Origin: Flavobacterium sp. BFFFF2
GTDB lineage: Bacteria > Bacteroidota > Bacteroidia > Flavobacteriales > Flavobacteriaceae
Direction: 5' to 3'
NCBI GenBank assembly: GCA_002256385.1
Contig: NKJD01000038.1
Span: 1-33,792 of the forward strand
Length of the DNA stretch: 33,792 nucleotides
The translations under genes were made by a program, and so were the position numbers. The notes beneath the pieces were generated by a model, which did not search any database, was not told the origin of the DNA, and saw only the letters and a list, made by a program, of their open reading frames with translations. Position 1 is the first letter of the stretch, and each line of letters starts with the position of its first letter. Of the stretch, positions 17,809 to 25,543 are shown in pieces.

Positions 17809-18856
17809 ATAATTGCGCCCAGTCAGGCGTGGCCTCTTCAGCTGATTGGATCCCATTAAAAGTGTCAATTTGTGCCAATTGGCTGCCATCAAACAAAGAT
17901 TGGTCAATAGAAGGAAGCCAATTATTTTGTGTCATATACTTGGCTAAATATAGTTGTTCGGGTTGACCAGGCGTTGGAAGCAACAATGCTTTTCTGCCCA
18001 ATGCTTGCAAATCCATCAGGCTGCTGTAGCCCGACCGAACGATAAGGTGTTCCGCTTTTTCCATCAGTTCGGCCAGTTCCTCCGCTTGCGCAAAGGGAAT
18101 TACCTGCCAACCATTGATTTGTTTTTCACTTGATTTATTCGGAATTCCTTGAATTAAAATGGCTTTTGATTCAAAAGGCGGTGTCCAGCTGAGCAATTTG
18201 TTTTCGAGCAAAGTGCGCTGTGGTTCTGGACCCGATAAAACGGCCAAAATGAACCCTTTTTCAACCCCAAAATGTAGCTTCTTTAACCGACTCAACGGAC
18301 CTATGTATGCTGTCGGAATGTGAATGCGGTGGGTGCGGGTGTGTCCTAATGCGCCGCTCAATCCGCCGTTGTTGGACACATCGGGCACCCAGCAAGCGTG
18401 AAACCGATTAATCAATTTTTGGTGTGCATTTGAAGCTAATATTCCCCAAATTCCAGCTTTAATTTGTAATTGATGGGTAACATATACTGACGGAATTTTT
18501 GCGTGGAAAAGTCCCGGTCGGTTGTCTGAAATAATGCCGTCAATTTGGTTTTTAAGGGTATAATCGGTCAGCCATTTTTGTTCATTTTGCATCGTTTTCC
18601 AAAAATGAGGCAATTGCTGGGCCAGCTTATACGCAAATCCAGCGGCGCTTTTGCTGTAGGTGACCTGATACGAAGGCAATTCATGCGAAGGCAATTCGGG
18701 GAACGTGTTTTGTAGCAAAGCAAGTGCAGCACCATCAGAAGCTAAGCTCACCAAAAAGCCTTGCTTTAATAATTCGTTAATAATGGGAATGCAACGGGTG
18801 GCGTGGCCCAACCCCCAATGCAGCGGGGCAACCAAAACATGAGGCTTTCGTTTCAC
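17789..18856 (-). CDS. MurG-like family glycosyltransferase
   Basis: The product is a cytoplasmic GT-B type sugar transferase of about 355 residues. HVLVAPLHWGLGHATRCIPI near the start is the glycine-rich acceptor-side loop of the MurG / GT28 group. VRSGYSSLMDLQALGRKALL with LPTPGQPEQLYLAKYM near the C-terminus matches the nucleotide-sugar side. A longer reading to 19090 overlaps the PAP2 gene and gives implausible sequence. GTG at 18856, one base after the PAP2 stop, is therefore the best start. Coupling to PAP2 suggests lipid-linked or glycolipid chemistry, but acceptor and donor are unknown. The 3' end overlaps the kinase gene by 20 bp. Confidence 0.85.
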   Translation of the reverse strand: MKRKPHVLVAPLHWGLGHATRCIPIINELLKQGFLVSLASDGAALALLQNTFPELPSHELPSYQVTYSKSAAGFAYKLAQQLPHFWKTMQNEQKWLTDYTLKNQIDGIISDNRPGLFHAKIPSVYVTHQLQIKAGIWGILASNAHQKLINRFHACWVPDVSNNGGLSGALGHTRTHRIHIPTAYIGPLSRLKKLHFGVEKGFILAVLSGPEPQRTLLENKLLSWTPPFESKAILIQGIPNKSSEKQINGWQVIPFAQAEELAELMEKAEHLIVRSGYSSLMDLQALGRKALLLPTPGQPEQLYLAKYMTQNNWLPSIDQSLFDGSQLAQIDTFNGIQSAEEATPDWAQLFTIFRG

Positions 18857-18857
18857 C

Positions 18858-19424
18858 TTAGTTGGACCAACGTTGAAGCAAAATAAAACGGCTATACCAA
18901 CGATACATGACAAAACCTGTTGTTCCGCCAAAAATGAAGCCTGCCAGAATATCAATAGGAAAATGAAGGCCGAGATAAATTCGGCTGTAAGCAAAAATAA
19001 GTGGGAACAAAAAATACAACCACATTCCTTTGTAATGCTTTCGCAATAACAGATAAATAAAAGTCGTGCTTGCCATGGAATTGGCGGCATGGCCCGAAAA
19101 GAAACTAAATGAATCGCTCGATTTCACAATGCGAATGATCCCTTTGAGCTCGGCGTCATTGCAAGGTCGGATGCGTTCGACCCACCATTTTACTAAATTG
19201 GCGCATTGGTCTGTAATCAAGAGCAAAAAGGCCAAAAAGACAATGAGGTATAAAAAAGTTTTTGGTGTTGATTTTTTCCAAATCAGATAGGCCATAAAAC
19301 AGAACACCGGAATCCAGTTTTTTTGGTTGGTAATGAATAACCAAAGCGGATCAAAATCGGGTGACCCTAAGCCATTGAGAAAAACAAAGGCTTCTTTATC
19401 TAATTTGACAATTGATTCTAACAT
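18858..19424 (-). CDS. PAP2-family membrane phosphatase
   Basis: This 188-residue integral membrane enzyme probably removes phosphate from a lipid such as undecaprenyl pyrophosphate or phosphatidate. The three PAP2 motifs are present: KWWVERIRP, SFFSGHAANS and SRIYLGLHFPIDI, with the usual Lys/Arg, Ser-Gly-His and Arg-His-Asp residues. Several hydrophobic helices separate them. The gene lies 7 bp after tatA and is followed almost directly by a glycosyltransferase, so the three are probably one transcript. Lipid carrier recycling would fit the neighbour, but the substrate cannot be assigned. Confidence 0.92.
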   Translation of the reverse strand: MLESIVKLDKEAFVFLNGLGSPDFDPLWLFITNQKNWIPVFCFMAYLIWKKSTPKTFLYLIVFLAFLLLITDQCANLVKWWVERIRPCNDAELKGIIRIVKSSDSFSFFSGHAANSMASTTFIYLLLRKHYKGMWLYFLFPLIFAYSRIYLGLHFPIDILAGFIFGGTTGFVMYRWYSRFILLQRWSN

Positions 19425-19431
19425 CCAAAAA

Positions 19432-19752
19432 TTACTGTCGTTTAATGGGGCCGCTCAAATCTTCTAAAGGAACTTTGGCTTCCTCGCTTTCGGCCAATAA
19501 CGGTTTTTCAACCGTGTGTTTGATGTGGGTGACCTCGGTGTCAAACTGAGTGGTTAACTGGTTCAGTTCTTTGTCAAGGCCATTTTCACGTACACCTTTC
19601 TGAATTTCAGATTTAATTTCGTTGGATGCATTTCTAAATTGCGCCATTGCTTTGCCCATAGTGCGGGCAATGTCCGGAATTTTATCTGCCCCAAAAAGCA
19701 TGAGTGCAATAAAAATAATAAATATGAGCTCACCGCCACCTATACCAAACAT
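19432..19752 (-). CDS. tatA: Twin-arginine translocase subunit TatA/TatB-like
   Basis: This small single-helix membrane protein (106 residues) should form part of the Tat pore for folded proteins. The start at ATG 19752 gives MFGIGGGELIFIIFIALMLF, the typical short N-terminus plus helix. LFGADKIPDIARTMGKAMAQ is the TatA/B hinge and amphipathic helix. A charged, poorly conserved tail follows (about residues 45-106), longer than minimal TatA. The upstream TTG start at 19773 adds only seven residues and is less likely. No tatC is in the window. The order in transcription is unrecognised protein, TatA, PAP2, glycosyltransferase. Confidence 0.9.
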   Translation of the reverse strand: MFGIGGGELIFIIFIALMLFGADKIPDIARTMGKAMAQFRNASNEIKSEIQKGVRENGLDKELNQLTTQFDTEVTHIKHTVEKPLLAESEEAKVPLEDLSGPIKRQ

Positions 19753-19815
19753 ACAAATTGTTTTGAGCGGCAAAGGTAATCAATTGTCAGAACCTAAAAA
19801 TGGTTTTCTATAAAC

Positions 19816-20274
19816 TTAGCCATTGTATTTCCAGTCAAATTCATCGAGGTTTTTGATGAAAGCACCCCATTCTACGCGTGCAACGCAATTAAATTCAACA
19901 TGGAGCATCATCCATTGGTTTTCTGAAAAATAAGTTTCAGTAAACGGATTGTCTGCGGGGCTTTTTTCGTGTTCCCAATCGCGAATGCCTTGTTTTTTCA
20001 TCAAGTCAAGCACCTCATTGATGTCTTTCCCAATAATGGGTTGGTTGTGCCAAAGCAACGCGCCGGACGTGGTTTCCATGTATCCCAAACGAAAATCTTC
20101 TTCTTCGTAAAATGTGAGCCGAAGCCGAAATGCGTCAAAATCCCACAACTTATTCGATTCTTCGTCTACATGAACCCGATCTGGTTTGCCAATAATCGAT
20201 TCCACGATTTGAAAGGGCATGCCAAACAACAGCAGTTCTGTGCCAGTTCCAGGTTTTATAGTCAATGAAGTCAT
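19816..20274 (-). CDS. Unrecognised 152-residue acidic protein
   Basis: I do not recognise the family. The protein has no signal peptide or membrane segment and is acidic, with many aromatic residues. The segment FGMPFQIVESIIGKPDRV is followed by WDFDAFRLRLTFYEEEDFRL and then WGAFIKNLDEFDW. This recalls small alpha/beta proteins of the immunity or SmpA-like sort that carry a GxxxxxVxxxLGxP helix, but the resemblance is loose. It lies 63 bp upstream of tatA on the same strand and may lead that operon. A perfect TAnnTTTG element sits 17 bp before its ATG. Confidence 0.7.
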   Translation of the reverse strand: MTSLTIKPGTGTELLLFGMPFQIVESIIGKPDRVHVDEESNKLWDFDAFRLRLTFYEEEDFRLGYMETTSGALLWHNQPIIGKDINEVLDLMKKQGIRDWEHEKSPADNPFTETYFSENQWMMLHVEFNCVARVEWGAFIKNLDEFDWKYNG

Positions 20275-20290
20275 GATTTTTATTTTGTTA

Positions 20291-20298
20291 CAAAAATA
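20291..20298 (-). promoter_or_regulatory. Bacteroidota -7 element (TATTTTTG) before the 152-residue protein gene
   Basis: Read on the minus strand, the bases are TATTTTTG, an exact fit to TAnnTTTG, 17 bp before the start codon. No clear TTTG -33 element is seen at the expected distance. Confidence 0.5.
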
Positions 20299-20320
20299 GG
20301 GAGGGTTTTTTAGTTTATAA

Positions 20321-20574
20321 TGTTTGTAAAGTTGAATGTTTGTAAAGTTACAAGTTCAAAGTTGACCCGAGCCCTGAAGGGGTGAACGTTCCAAGGAAAA
20401 CTTAAAACTTGAAACTTGACCCGAGGCCAAAGGCCAAAGGCCGAACGGAGCATATGATATATAGAGGAGGAAGCCCAGTGGGCTTCAGGTACGCGAGCTT
20501 TAGCTCGCCAACTATGTAATAAAACTTAAAACTTAAAACTTGAAACTTGAAACTTGAAACTTGAAACTTGAAAC
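20321..20574. repeat. Composite intergenic repeat: heptamers around two hairpins
   Basis: TGTTTGTAAAGTT occurs twice (20321 and 20337). AACTTRA heptamers occur three times at 20399-20419 and seven times at 20523-20571. Between them are AAGCCC/GGGCTT (20471-20485, loop AGT) and GCGAGCT/AGCTCGC (20493-20508, loop TT). Short GGCC repeats lie near 20425-20441. TTGACCCGAG occurs at both ~20362 and ~20416. No gene is supported here. Confidence 0.8.
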
Positions 20575-20990
20575 AAATTAACTATTGCCTGTTGCCTAAT
20601 GGCTATTGCCTTCTTTCGACTCATAAGTTCCAATGAAGAAGACAATTGCGGGGCGAATAAAACCTCCTTTGTTGTTAGGGATAAAGGGTGTAAACTTGTT
20701 TTTATACTGAAGAGTTTTGGTTTTTTGCTTGCTATTATTGCGCTACCAGAAAATGGTACATCTGCAAGCAGGGCTAAGGAATTCATTTTAAAGCACATTC
20801 AAATTAACCTTTTTCTATCTATCAGGAAATATTATATTTCACCCTGAAATAAATTGCCTTTTACCATTACAATAAAAATGTTTTTTAGGGTGAAAGCGAT
20901 TTTTTATAATTATTTAGATCAATACCAAACTAACAGGCGTTAACTAAATTTTAAGATTTAATCAACTTGAATTGTAGCCTTGGTAGTAAT
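20575..20990. other. Gene-free stretch, nothing assignable
   Basis: Two overlapping open frames on opposite strands (20526-20798 minus and 20599-20847 plus) have no recognisable domain. The minus-strand one ends by translating the heptamer repeat. Composition is AT-rich, and no RNA gene or strong hairpin was seen. The tract may hold decayed coding sequence, but I cannot name a parent gene. Confidence 0.5.
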
Positions 20991-21022
20991 TTAGCTTGAA
21001 TTTATTAACCTATTATACCACC

Positions 21023-21412
21023 ATGAAAAAAGCACCAAAAATTATTTTAACACTGGCCGTATTTTTAATGATACTGTTTGCTGTGTACCATTTTTACATC
21101 AATAAAGATGCCCGTGACATTGCCACCGAAGAACCTGCCTTTGCGGTAAAATCAGAACAATTGATTGCGGAATTCACTACTGATGGCGAGGCTGCATCAA
21201 AAAAATACTTAAACAAAACAATCACCATTAGTGGAACGGTGAGTTCAACAGATGATACATCTTTGAGCTTAGAAGGAGGCATCTATTGCCAAATGATGCA
21301 AAAAACAGCGGTAAAATCAGCTGAAACCATTACTGTAAAAGGCCGTTTGATTGGCTTTGACGATATTTTGTCCGAAATCAAATTGGATCAATGCACGATA
21401 ATTACTAACTAA
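21023..21412 (+). CDS. Membrane-anchored OB-fold (tRNA_anti-like) protein
   Basis: The 129-residue product has one N-terminal hydrophobic segment (IILTLAVFLMILFAVYHFYI), so it is probably tethered to the inner membrane with the rest outside the cytoplasm. The remainder (about 55-129) contains KYLNKTITISGTVSS, then SLSLEGGIYCQMM and ITVKGRLIGFDD. This is the strand pattern of the tRNA_anti-like OB-fold family common in Bacteroidota. Despite the family name, a nucleic-acid role outside the cytoplasm is unlikely. I place the start at ATG 21023 because the longer ORF begins with TTG. It leads a four-gene plus-strand cassette and is 14 bp before the DUF5777 gene. Confidence 0.8.
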   Translation: MKKAPKIILTLAVFLMILFAVYHFYINKDARDIATEEPAFAVKSEQLIAEFTTDGEAASKKYLNKTITISGTVSSTDDTSLSLEGGIYCQMMQKTAVKSAETITVKGRLIGFDDILSEIKLDQCTIITN

Positions 21413-21426
21413 TTTTTATTTTTATT

Positions 21427-22281
21427 ATGAACCTACGCACACTTAGTCTATTGTTGCTTCTGGGTACCAGCGGAGTCTATGCACAAGACGATTTATTAAA
21501 CGAACTTGATTCTGGTAAAAAAACAAAGGAAGTGGAGTTAACCACTTTTAAAGGAATTCAAATTTGCACCATGCAGTCAACCAAACTGGCAGCCAAAGGT
21601 GAATGGTATTTTATGGTATCGCACCGATTTGGTGACCTTACAGAAGGAACAGAAAACTTCTTCGGATTGGATAATGCCTTAACCAAAATTGCTGGTTATT
21701 GGGGGCCTACTTCTTGGTTGATGGTTGGCGCTGCGCGAACCACCTATAACAAAGTATATGAAGGTACCTTAAAGGTGAAACTTTTTAACCAAGAAACAAA
21801 CGGATTTCCGTTTACCATTGTTAGTTTTAACTCTATTGAGGTCAATTCAAAATTGAAAAAAGCAGAAAATCCTGAAATGATTTTTTCTGATCGTTTGGCT
21901 TATTCATTTCAGTTGCCAATTTCTAGAAAAGTAAACAACGAATTTTCACTTGAGGTGAATCCAATTTTTATTCACAAAAACCTGTACGACCCAGCCTTTG
22001 AGCGCAAAGATCAATTTTTATTGGCTGCTGGCGGTCGTTACAAACTAACCAAACGCATCAGTGCGAACTTAGAATACGCTTTGCGATTTGCTGGTCCTGA
22101 GAACGAAACATATCACAATCCGTTAACCATTGGAATGGACCTTGATACAGGTGGACACATTTTTCAATTGGTTGTTTCCAATTCACAACCTATGAACGAT
22201 GTTGGATATTTTACCAACGGAGCCGGTTCATGGAACAAAGGCGCCTTGTACTTCGGATTTAACATGTATAGAGTATTTTAA
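21427..22281 (+). CDS. DUF5777-family outer-membrane beta-barrel protein
   Basis: The 284-residue protein has a signal peptide (LSLLLLLGTSGVYAQDD). Alternating strand sequences follow, beginning with TFKGIQICTMQSTKLAAKGE and WYFMVSHRFGDLTEG, and it ends in aromatic residues (NMYRVF). This matches the DUF5777 family of predicted barrels, whose function is not established. It lies between an OB-fold protein and a cytochrome lipoprotein and upstream of a YceI gene, so a role in envelope redox or lipid handling is possible but only inferred from position. Confidence 0.8.
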   Translation: MNLRTLSLLLLLGTSGVYAQDDLLNELDSGKKTKEVELTTFKGIQICTMQSTKLAAKGEWYFMVSHRFGDLTEGTENFFGLDNALTKIAGYWGPTSWLMVGAARTTYNKVYEGTLKVKLFNQETNGFPFTIVSFNSIEVNSKLKKAENPEMIFSDRLAYSFQLPISRKVNNEFSLEVNPIFIHKNLYDPAFERKDQFLLAAGGRYKLTKRISANLEYALRFAGPENETYHNPLTIGMDLDTGGHIFQLVVSNSQPMNDVGYFTNGAGSWNKGALYFGFNMYRVF

Positions 22282-22387
22282 TAATCAATTTGAAAATGAT
22301 CGAAATCAACAACAGCTGTCCGTTTGATTTAACAAAAACAGTGTAGTTGATTTTATATGACTTTTTAAAAATAAAAATCATCAACAT

Positions 22388-22726
22388 ATGAAATATATAA
22401 CCTTACTTTTTGTCGCTTCCTTATTTTTAATAAGCTGTGAATCGCACACTTATGATGATATAAGTGGCTTTACGACGACGCCGAATTACAACAAACACAT
22501 TAAGCCCATTATGGATAACAATTGTGTTTCCTGTCACAATCCAACCTATGACCAATCACCTTACTTGACTAATTTTGATGAAGTTAAAGAAGCAACTTTG
22601 AATGGGAATGTAGCATGTAGGGTTGATGCAAGTTGTGGGAACATTATGCCTACAACAGGTAAAATGGCCAGTCCAAGCATTTTAATGATTCAATATTGGA
22701 AGGACACGAATTGTCCAGAAAATTAG
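22388..22726 (+). CDS. Small c-type cytochrome lipoprotein
   Basis: This 112-residue protein begins with a lipoprotein signal ending in LISC, with lipid-attachment Cys17. C46VSCH50 is a haem c binding motif. M87 in NIMPTTGKM is a likely distal haem ligand, so one haem is expected. Three more cysteines (C77, C83, C109) could form a disulfide, which is unusual for such a small cytochrome. It is presumably anchored to a membrane on the periplasmic side and passes electrons to unknown partners. It follows the DUF5777 gene by 106 bp and precedes the YceI gene by 45 bp. Confidence 0.85.
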   Translation: MKYITLLFVASLFLISCESHTYDDISGFTTTPNYNKHIKPIMDNNCVSCHNPTYDQSPYLTNFDEVKEATLNGNVACRVDASCGNIMPTTGKMASPSILMIQYWKDTNCPEN

Positions 22727-22771
22727 ATCGAATTTATTCTAGCATAATAAATTAATTAATAAAATTACCAC

Positions 22772-23311
22772 ATGAAAAAGATAGCATTATTAGCCCTTCT
22801 CGGATGTTTCCAATGGGGTGTTTCACAGAAATACATTGACCGCGCAGGCGAGGTTCGATTCGAGGCTTCCATGCCCGCTTTAGAAGAAGTGGCGGCCACT
22901 AATAAGTCGGCATCGGCCATTTTAAACGCCACCACAGGCGATTTGGCTGCGCTCATTTTGGTGAAAGGGTTCAAATTTAAAGTGCCTTTGATGGAAGAAC
23001 ATTTTAATGAAAATTATGTGGAGTCTGATAAATTTCCGAAATCTACTTTTAAAGGTAAAATCATGAACTTTGACCCAGCCAAACACAGTGGCAAAGCATC
23101 GTATGATGCCGAGGGCGATTTTACCATGCATGGCGTTACTAAGAAAATCAAGATTAAGGTATCTATGACCAAATCGGATGGTGGTTTTCAGGCACAAACG
23201 CAATTTGGTATTAAACCAGAAGATTACAACATAGAGATTCCTAATGTTGTTCGAAATAAAATTTCTAAAAGCATTGAGATCACTTGTAAATTTGACTTGA
23301 AGGCGAGCTAA
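22772..23311 (+). CDS. YceI-family periplasmic protein
   Basis: The 179-residue protein has a signal peptide (IALLALLGCFQWGVSQ). The body is YceI-like: KFKVPLMEEHFNENYVESDK, FPKSTFKGKI, GDFTMHGVTKKIKIKV and FGIKPEDYNIEIPNVV. YceI proteins are lipocalin-like barrels that bind isoprenoid or fatty lipid chains. Here it is the last gene of the cassette, before a strong terminator. A quinone- or isoprenoid-related task beside the cytochrome is a reasonable inference, not shown by sequence. Confidence 0.9.
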   Translation: MKKIALLALLGCFQWGVSQKYIDRAGEVRFEASMPALEEVAATNKSASAILNATTGDLAALILVKGFKFKVPLMEEHFNENYVESDKFPKSTFKGKIMNFDPAKHSGKASYDAEGDFTMHGVTKKIKIKVSMTKSDGGFQAQTQFGIKPEDYNIEIPNVVRNKISKSIEITCKFDLKAS

Positions 23312-23332
23312 TAATCGCCACTTTTTTAAACT

Positions 23333-23362
23333 AAAAAAGCCCCAGAATTGGGGCTTTTTTTT
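23333..23362. terminator. Bidirectional rho-independent terminator
   Basis: AAAAAAGCCCC (23333-23343) and GGGGCTTTTTT (23350-23360) form a strong stem with a 6-base loop, with T-runs on both strands. It lies between the convergent YceI and FG-GAP genes, about 20 bp from each stop, so it can serve both. Confidence 0.92.
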
Positions 23363-23386
23363 ATAGCTTGAATGAATGACATTTGC

Positions 23387-25396
23387 CTAATTCTTTATAA
23401 ATTTTTGTTTGAACTCATTTCCATCCATATCTTTTACCGAAATAACATAGGTACCTGTTTTTAGCGTTTGTACATCTAATGTAGTTGACTTTGAAAACGT
23501 CAAAACGACACGTCCAGTAATGTCATAAATTTGAACTGAACTCACACTTTTTTCGGCTTTTAGTCTAATTTCAAGGCTGTCCTTCACCGGGTTTGGAAAA
23601 ATAGAAATGCCAGTAAGTAACTGAAATTGATCTGTTGAAAGTGTTGAGCTTTCCACTACATGTATGGGTTGATTAATGGCTGGGTTTAATAGGGTGTCAA
23701 CAGCACCAGATGGCCATTTGATGATCATTTTTGTAATTTCCGTTGCAACGCCAATTCCAAAATGCGCATTGAGGGAGCTTTGGTGACTAAAACCACTTCC
23801 GCTTCTGATTTCTCTGATTTGCTTGCCCCATGTGCCATAAATTTCAACACGCGCACCGATTCCGTTTCGGTTGCTTTGCGTGCCTTGTAAAGTAACAGTT
23901 AGCCAGTTGTTTTGGTTGGGTGTGTTGAAATAGACTTTGTTGTTAAATTGAACATCTAAGAAACCATCGTTGTTTAAATCGCCTATGGCCCCTTCACTGA
24001 AGGGCAAGTCATAGCCAGTAAAGGTCATGTTGCCATTATTGATATATAACTCTTTGCTATTTTGCCAAAAGAAATCCATCCATCCATCATTGTTGAAATC
24101 TGCGGCTTGTAATTCCCATGAACCTACTTGAGCAGCTATTCCAGTTGTAGCAAAGATGTCTGTAAATGTGCCGTCGCCGTTGTTTAAGAACATTTTATTG
24201 GTGTCAGAAATATTTGACATGAGTATATCCAAATCACCGTCATTGTCATAATCTTCAATGGCCGTTGACCATGATTGAGCGCCATCATTAACTCCTGCGG
24301 CTGCACCCGACTCTGTGAAGGTACCGTCGCCATTGTTTTTGTACAACAAATTAATGCGCATGGGGTCGCCAACGGGTGCTGCACCGCGGCACTTGGCCAA
24401 ATACATGTCTTGGTCGCCATCATTGTCAATATCAGTCCAAGTTGATTGGTAATTTCCGCCAACTGCCAAAGTGGGCATGAGTGAAATGTCAAAAATTAAA
24501 TTGCCACTACCATCATTGCGGTAAGCATGGCTTTGTGCTACATCGTGACAGGCCCATAAATCGAGGTTTCCGTCATTATTGATGTCGATAAAATTGGTTC
24601 TTTGGGTGAAAATGTTCTGCGGATATGGCACTTCTGTGAACGAGCTGCCATCCTGATTTGCCTTAATAATAGTGAGTCTGCTTCCGCCTCCAAAAACCAT
24701 ATCGTTAAAGCCGTTTTTGTCGATATCACCTGCTGCAATACTCCAACCTGGTGTAGCTGTTAATGCGGGTAGTGGAATAACAATGGGTTGAAATCCACCA
24801 GGAACTTGCTTTTGTATGGTCATTTGATTGGTTTCAACTGTGACCACATCATCTAAATAATCACCCGTCACATCGGCTGCTAAGCAGATCGCTGAAGTAG
24901 TTGAAATGGTAGTTGCCACAAAATTGACAGGAGGGGCAGGGGGTGGCGCTGACTCAATTAGTTGAAAATCAAAACCAGTGGCACTCCATTTATTATCCCA
25001 TTCAATAAGGTAGGTGGTGCCCGCATAAGCCATAAATGAAACAACTGACAAATAAGAGTAGGTGTTTCCCGAGTTACAGGCAATAATTCCTGCATCATCG
25101 TCACTGGCATAACACGCTAGCGCAGTGCACGAACCAATATAAATATTTACGTGGGTATCTTTACAAATATTCTGCGACAAATCAGAAGTAACAGTGACCC
25201 ATTTGTCGGCAGTAGGTGTATAAGAATACCAATTTGCAAAAGTGCCTGATGAACAAGTGGTTGTCAAATTTGTTCCGGCAACGGCTGTAACCGTATAAAT
25301 ACCTTCAGTTACAGGCAAGGCATTTGTACATGTGCTTTGCGCATTAATGGACAGAAATCCAAGTTGGAGAAACACGATTAAAGTAATTTTCTTCAT
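23387..25396 (-). CDS. Secreted FG-GAP/ASPIC repeat protein with T9SS sorting domain
   Basis: The 669-residue product has a signal peptide (ITLIVFLQLGFLSINAQS). An N-terminal beta domain of about 125 residues follows, with cysteines in STCTNALPV and SCTALACYASDDDAG. A proline-rich linker lies near 148-157. Seven calcium-type FG-GAP/VCBS motifs follow, including DINNDGNLDL, DIDNDGDQDM, DYDNDGDLDI, DFNNDGWMDF and DLNNDGFLDV. An ASPIC/UnbV segment covers about 510-580 (GIGARVEIYG, HFGIGVA, IKWPSGAVD). The T9SS type A domain starts near 597 (ISIFPNPVKDSLEI). This is a CRTAC1-like calcium-binding surface protein, probably adhesive. It follows the diheme cytochrome gene by 147 bp on the same strand. 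Confidence 0.9.
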   Translation of the reverse strand: MKKITLIVFLQLGFLSINAQSTCTNALPVTEGIYTVTAVAGTNLTTTCSSGTFANWYSYTPTADKWVTVTSDLSQNICKDTHVNIYIGSCTALACYASDDDAGIIACNSGNTYSYLSVVSFMAYAGTTYLIEWDNKWSATGFDFQLIESAPPPAPPVNFVATTISTTSAICLAADVTGDYLDDVVTVETNQMTIQKQVPGGFQPIVIPLPALTATPGWSIAAGDIDKNGFNDMVFGGGSRLTIIKANQDGSSFTEVPYPQNIFTQRTNFIDINNDGNLDLWACHDVAQSHAYRNDGSGNLIFDISLMPTLAVGGNYQSTWTDIDNDGDQDMYLAKCRGAAPVGDPMRINLLYKNNGDGTFTESGAAAGVNDGAQSWSTAIEDYDNDGDLDILMSNISDTNKMFLNNGDGTFTDIFATTGIAAQVGSWELQAADFNNDGWMDFFWQNSKELYINNGNMTFTGYDLPFSEGAIGDLNNDGFLDVQFNNKVYFNTPNQNNWLTVTLQGTQSNRNGIGARVEIYGTWGKQIREIRSGSGFSHQSSLNAHFGIGVATEITKMIIKWPSGAVDTLLNPAINQPIHVVESSTLSTDQFQLLTGISIFPNPVKDSLEIRLKAEKSVSSVQIYDITGRVVLTFSKSTTLDVQTLKTGTYVISVKDMDGNEFKQKFIKN

Positions 25397-25543
25397 GATT
25401 GAATGTTTATTGTTGATTGAAGATAAAATGTAAAAATTTGAAATGATGTCTTATTGCTATGCTAGTTTTTCACTTTTTGCTTGTTGTCTTACTTTTCAAA
25501 CAAGATACTAATCTTATTTTAAAATTGATTTTATTCCGACTGC

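Noticed and set aside
18857..19090. Extended N-terminus of the glycosyltransferase
   Set aside because: It lies entirely over the PAP2 gene in another frame. The conserved domain starts right after GTG 18856.
20526..20798. Minus-strand ORF of 90 residues
   Set aside because: Its C-terminus is a translation of the AACTTGA heptamers (VSSFKFQVSSFKF), a known artefact pattern, and the rest has no recognisable domain.
20599..20847. Plus-strand ORF of 82 residues
   Set aside because: It overlaps the minus-strand ORF, has no family match I recognise, and has no promoter-like sequence.
22295..22370. Possible terminator between DUF5777 and the cytochrome gene
   Set aside because: AAATCAACAAC and GTAGTTGATTT can pair, but with a mismatch and a loop of more than 30 bases, so it is too weak to call.
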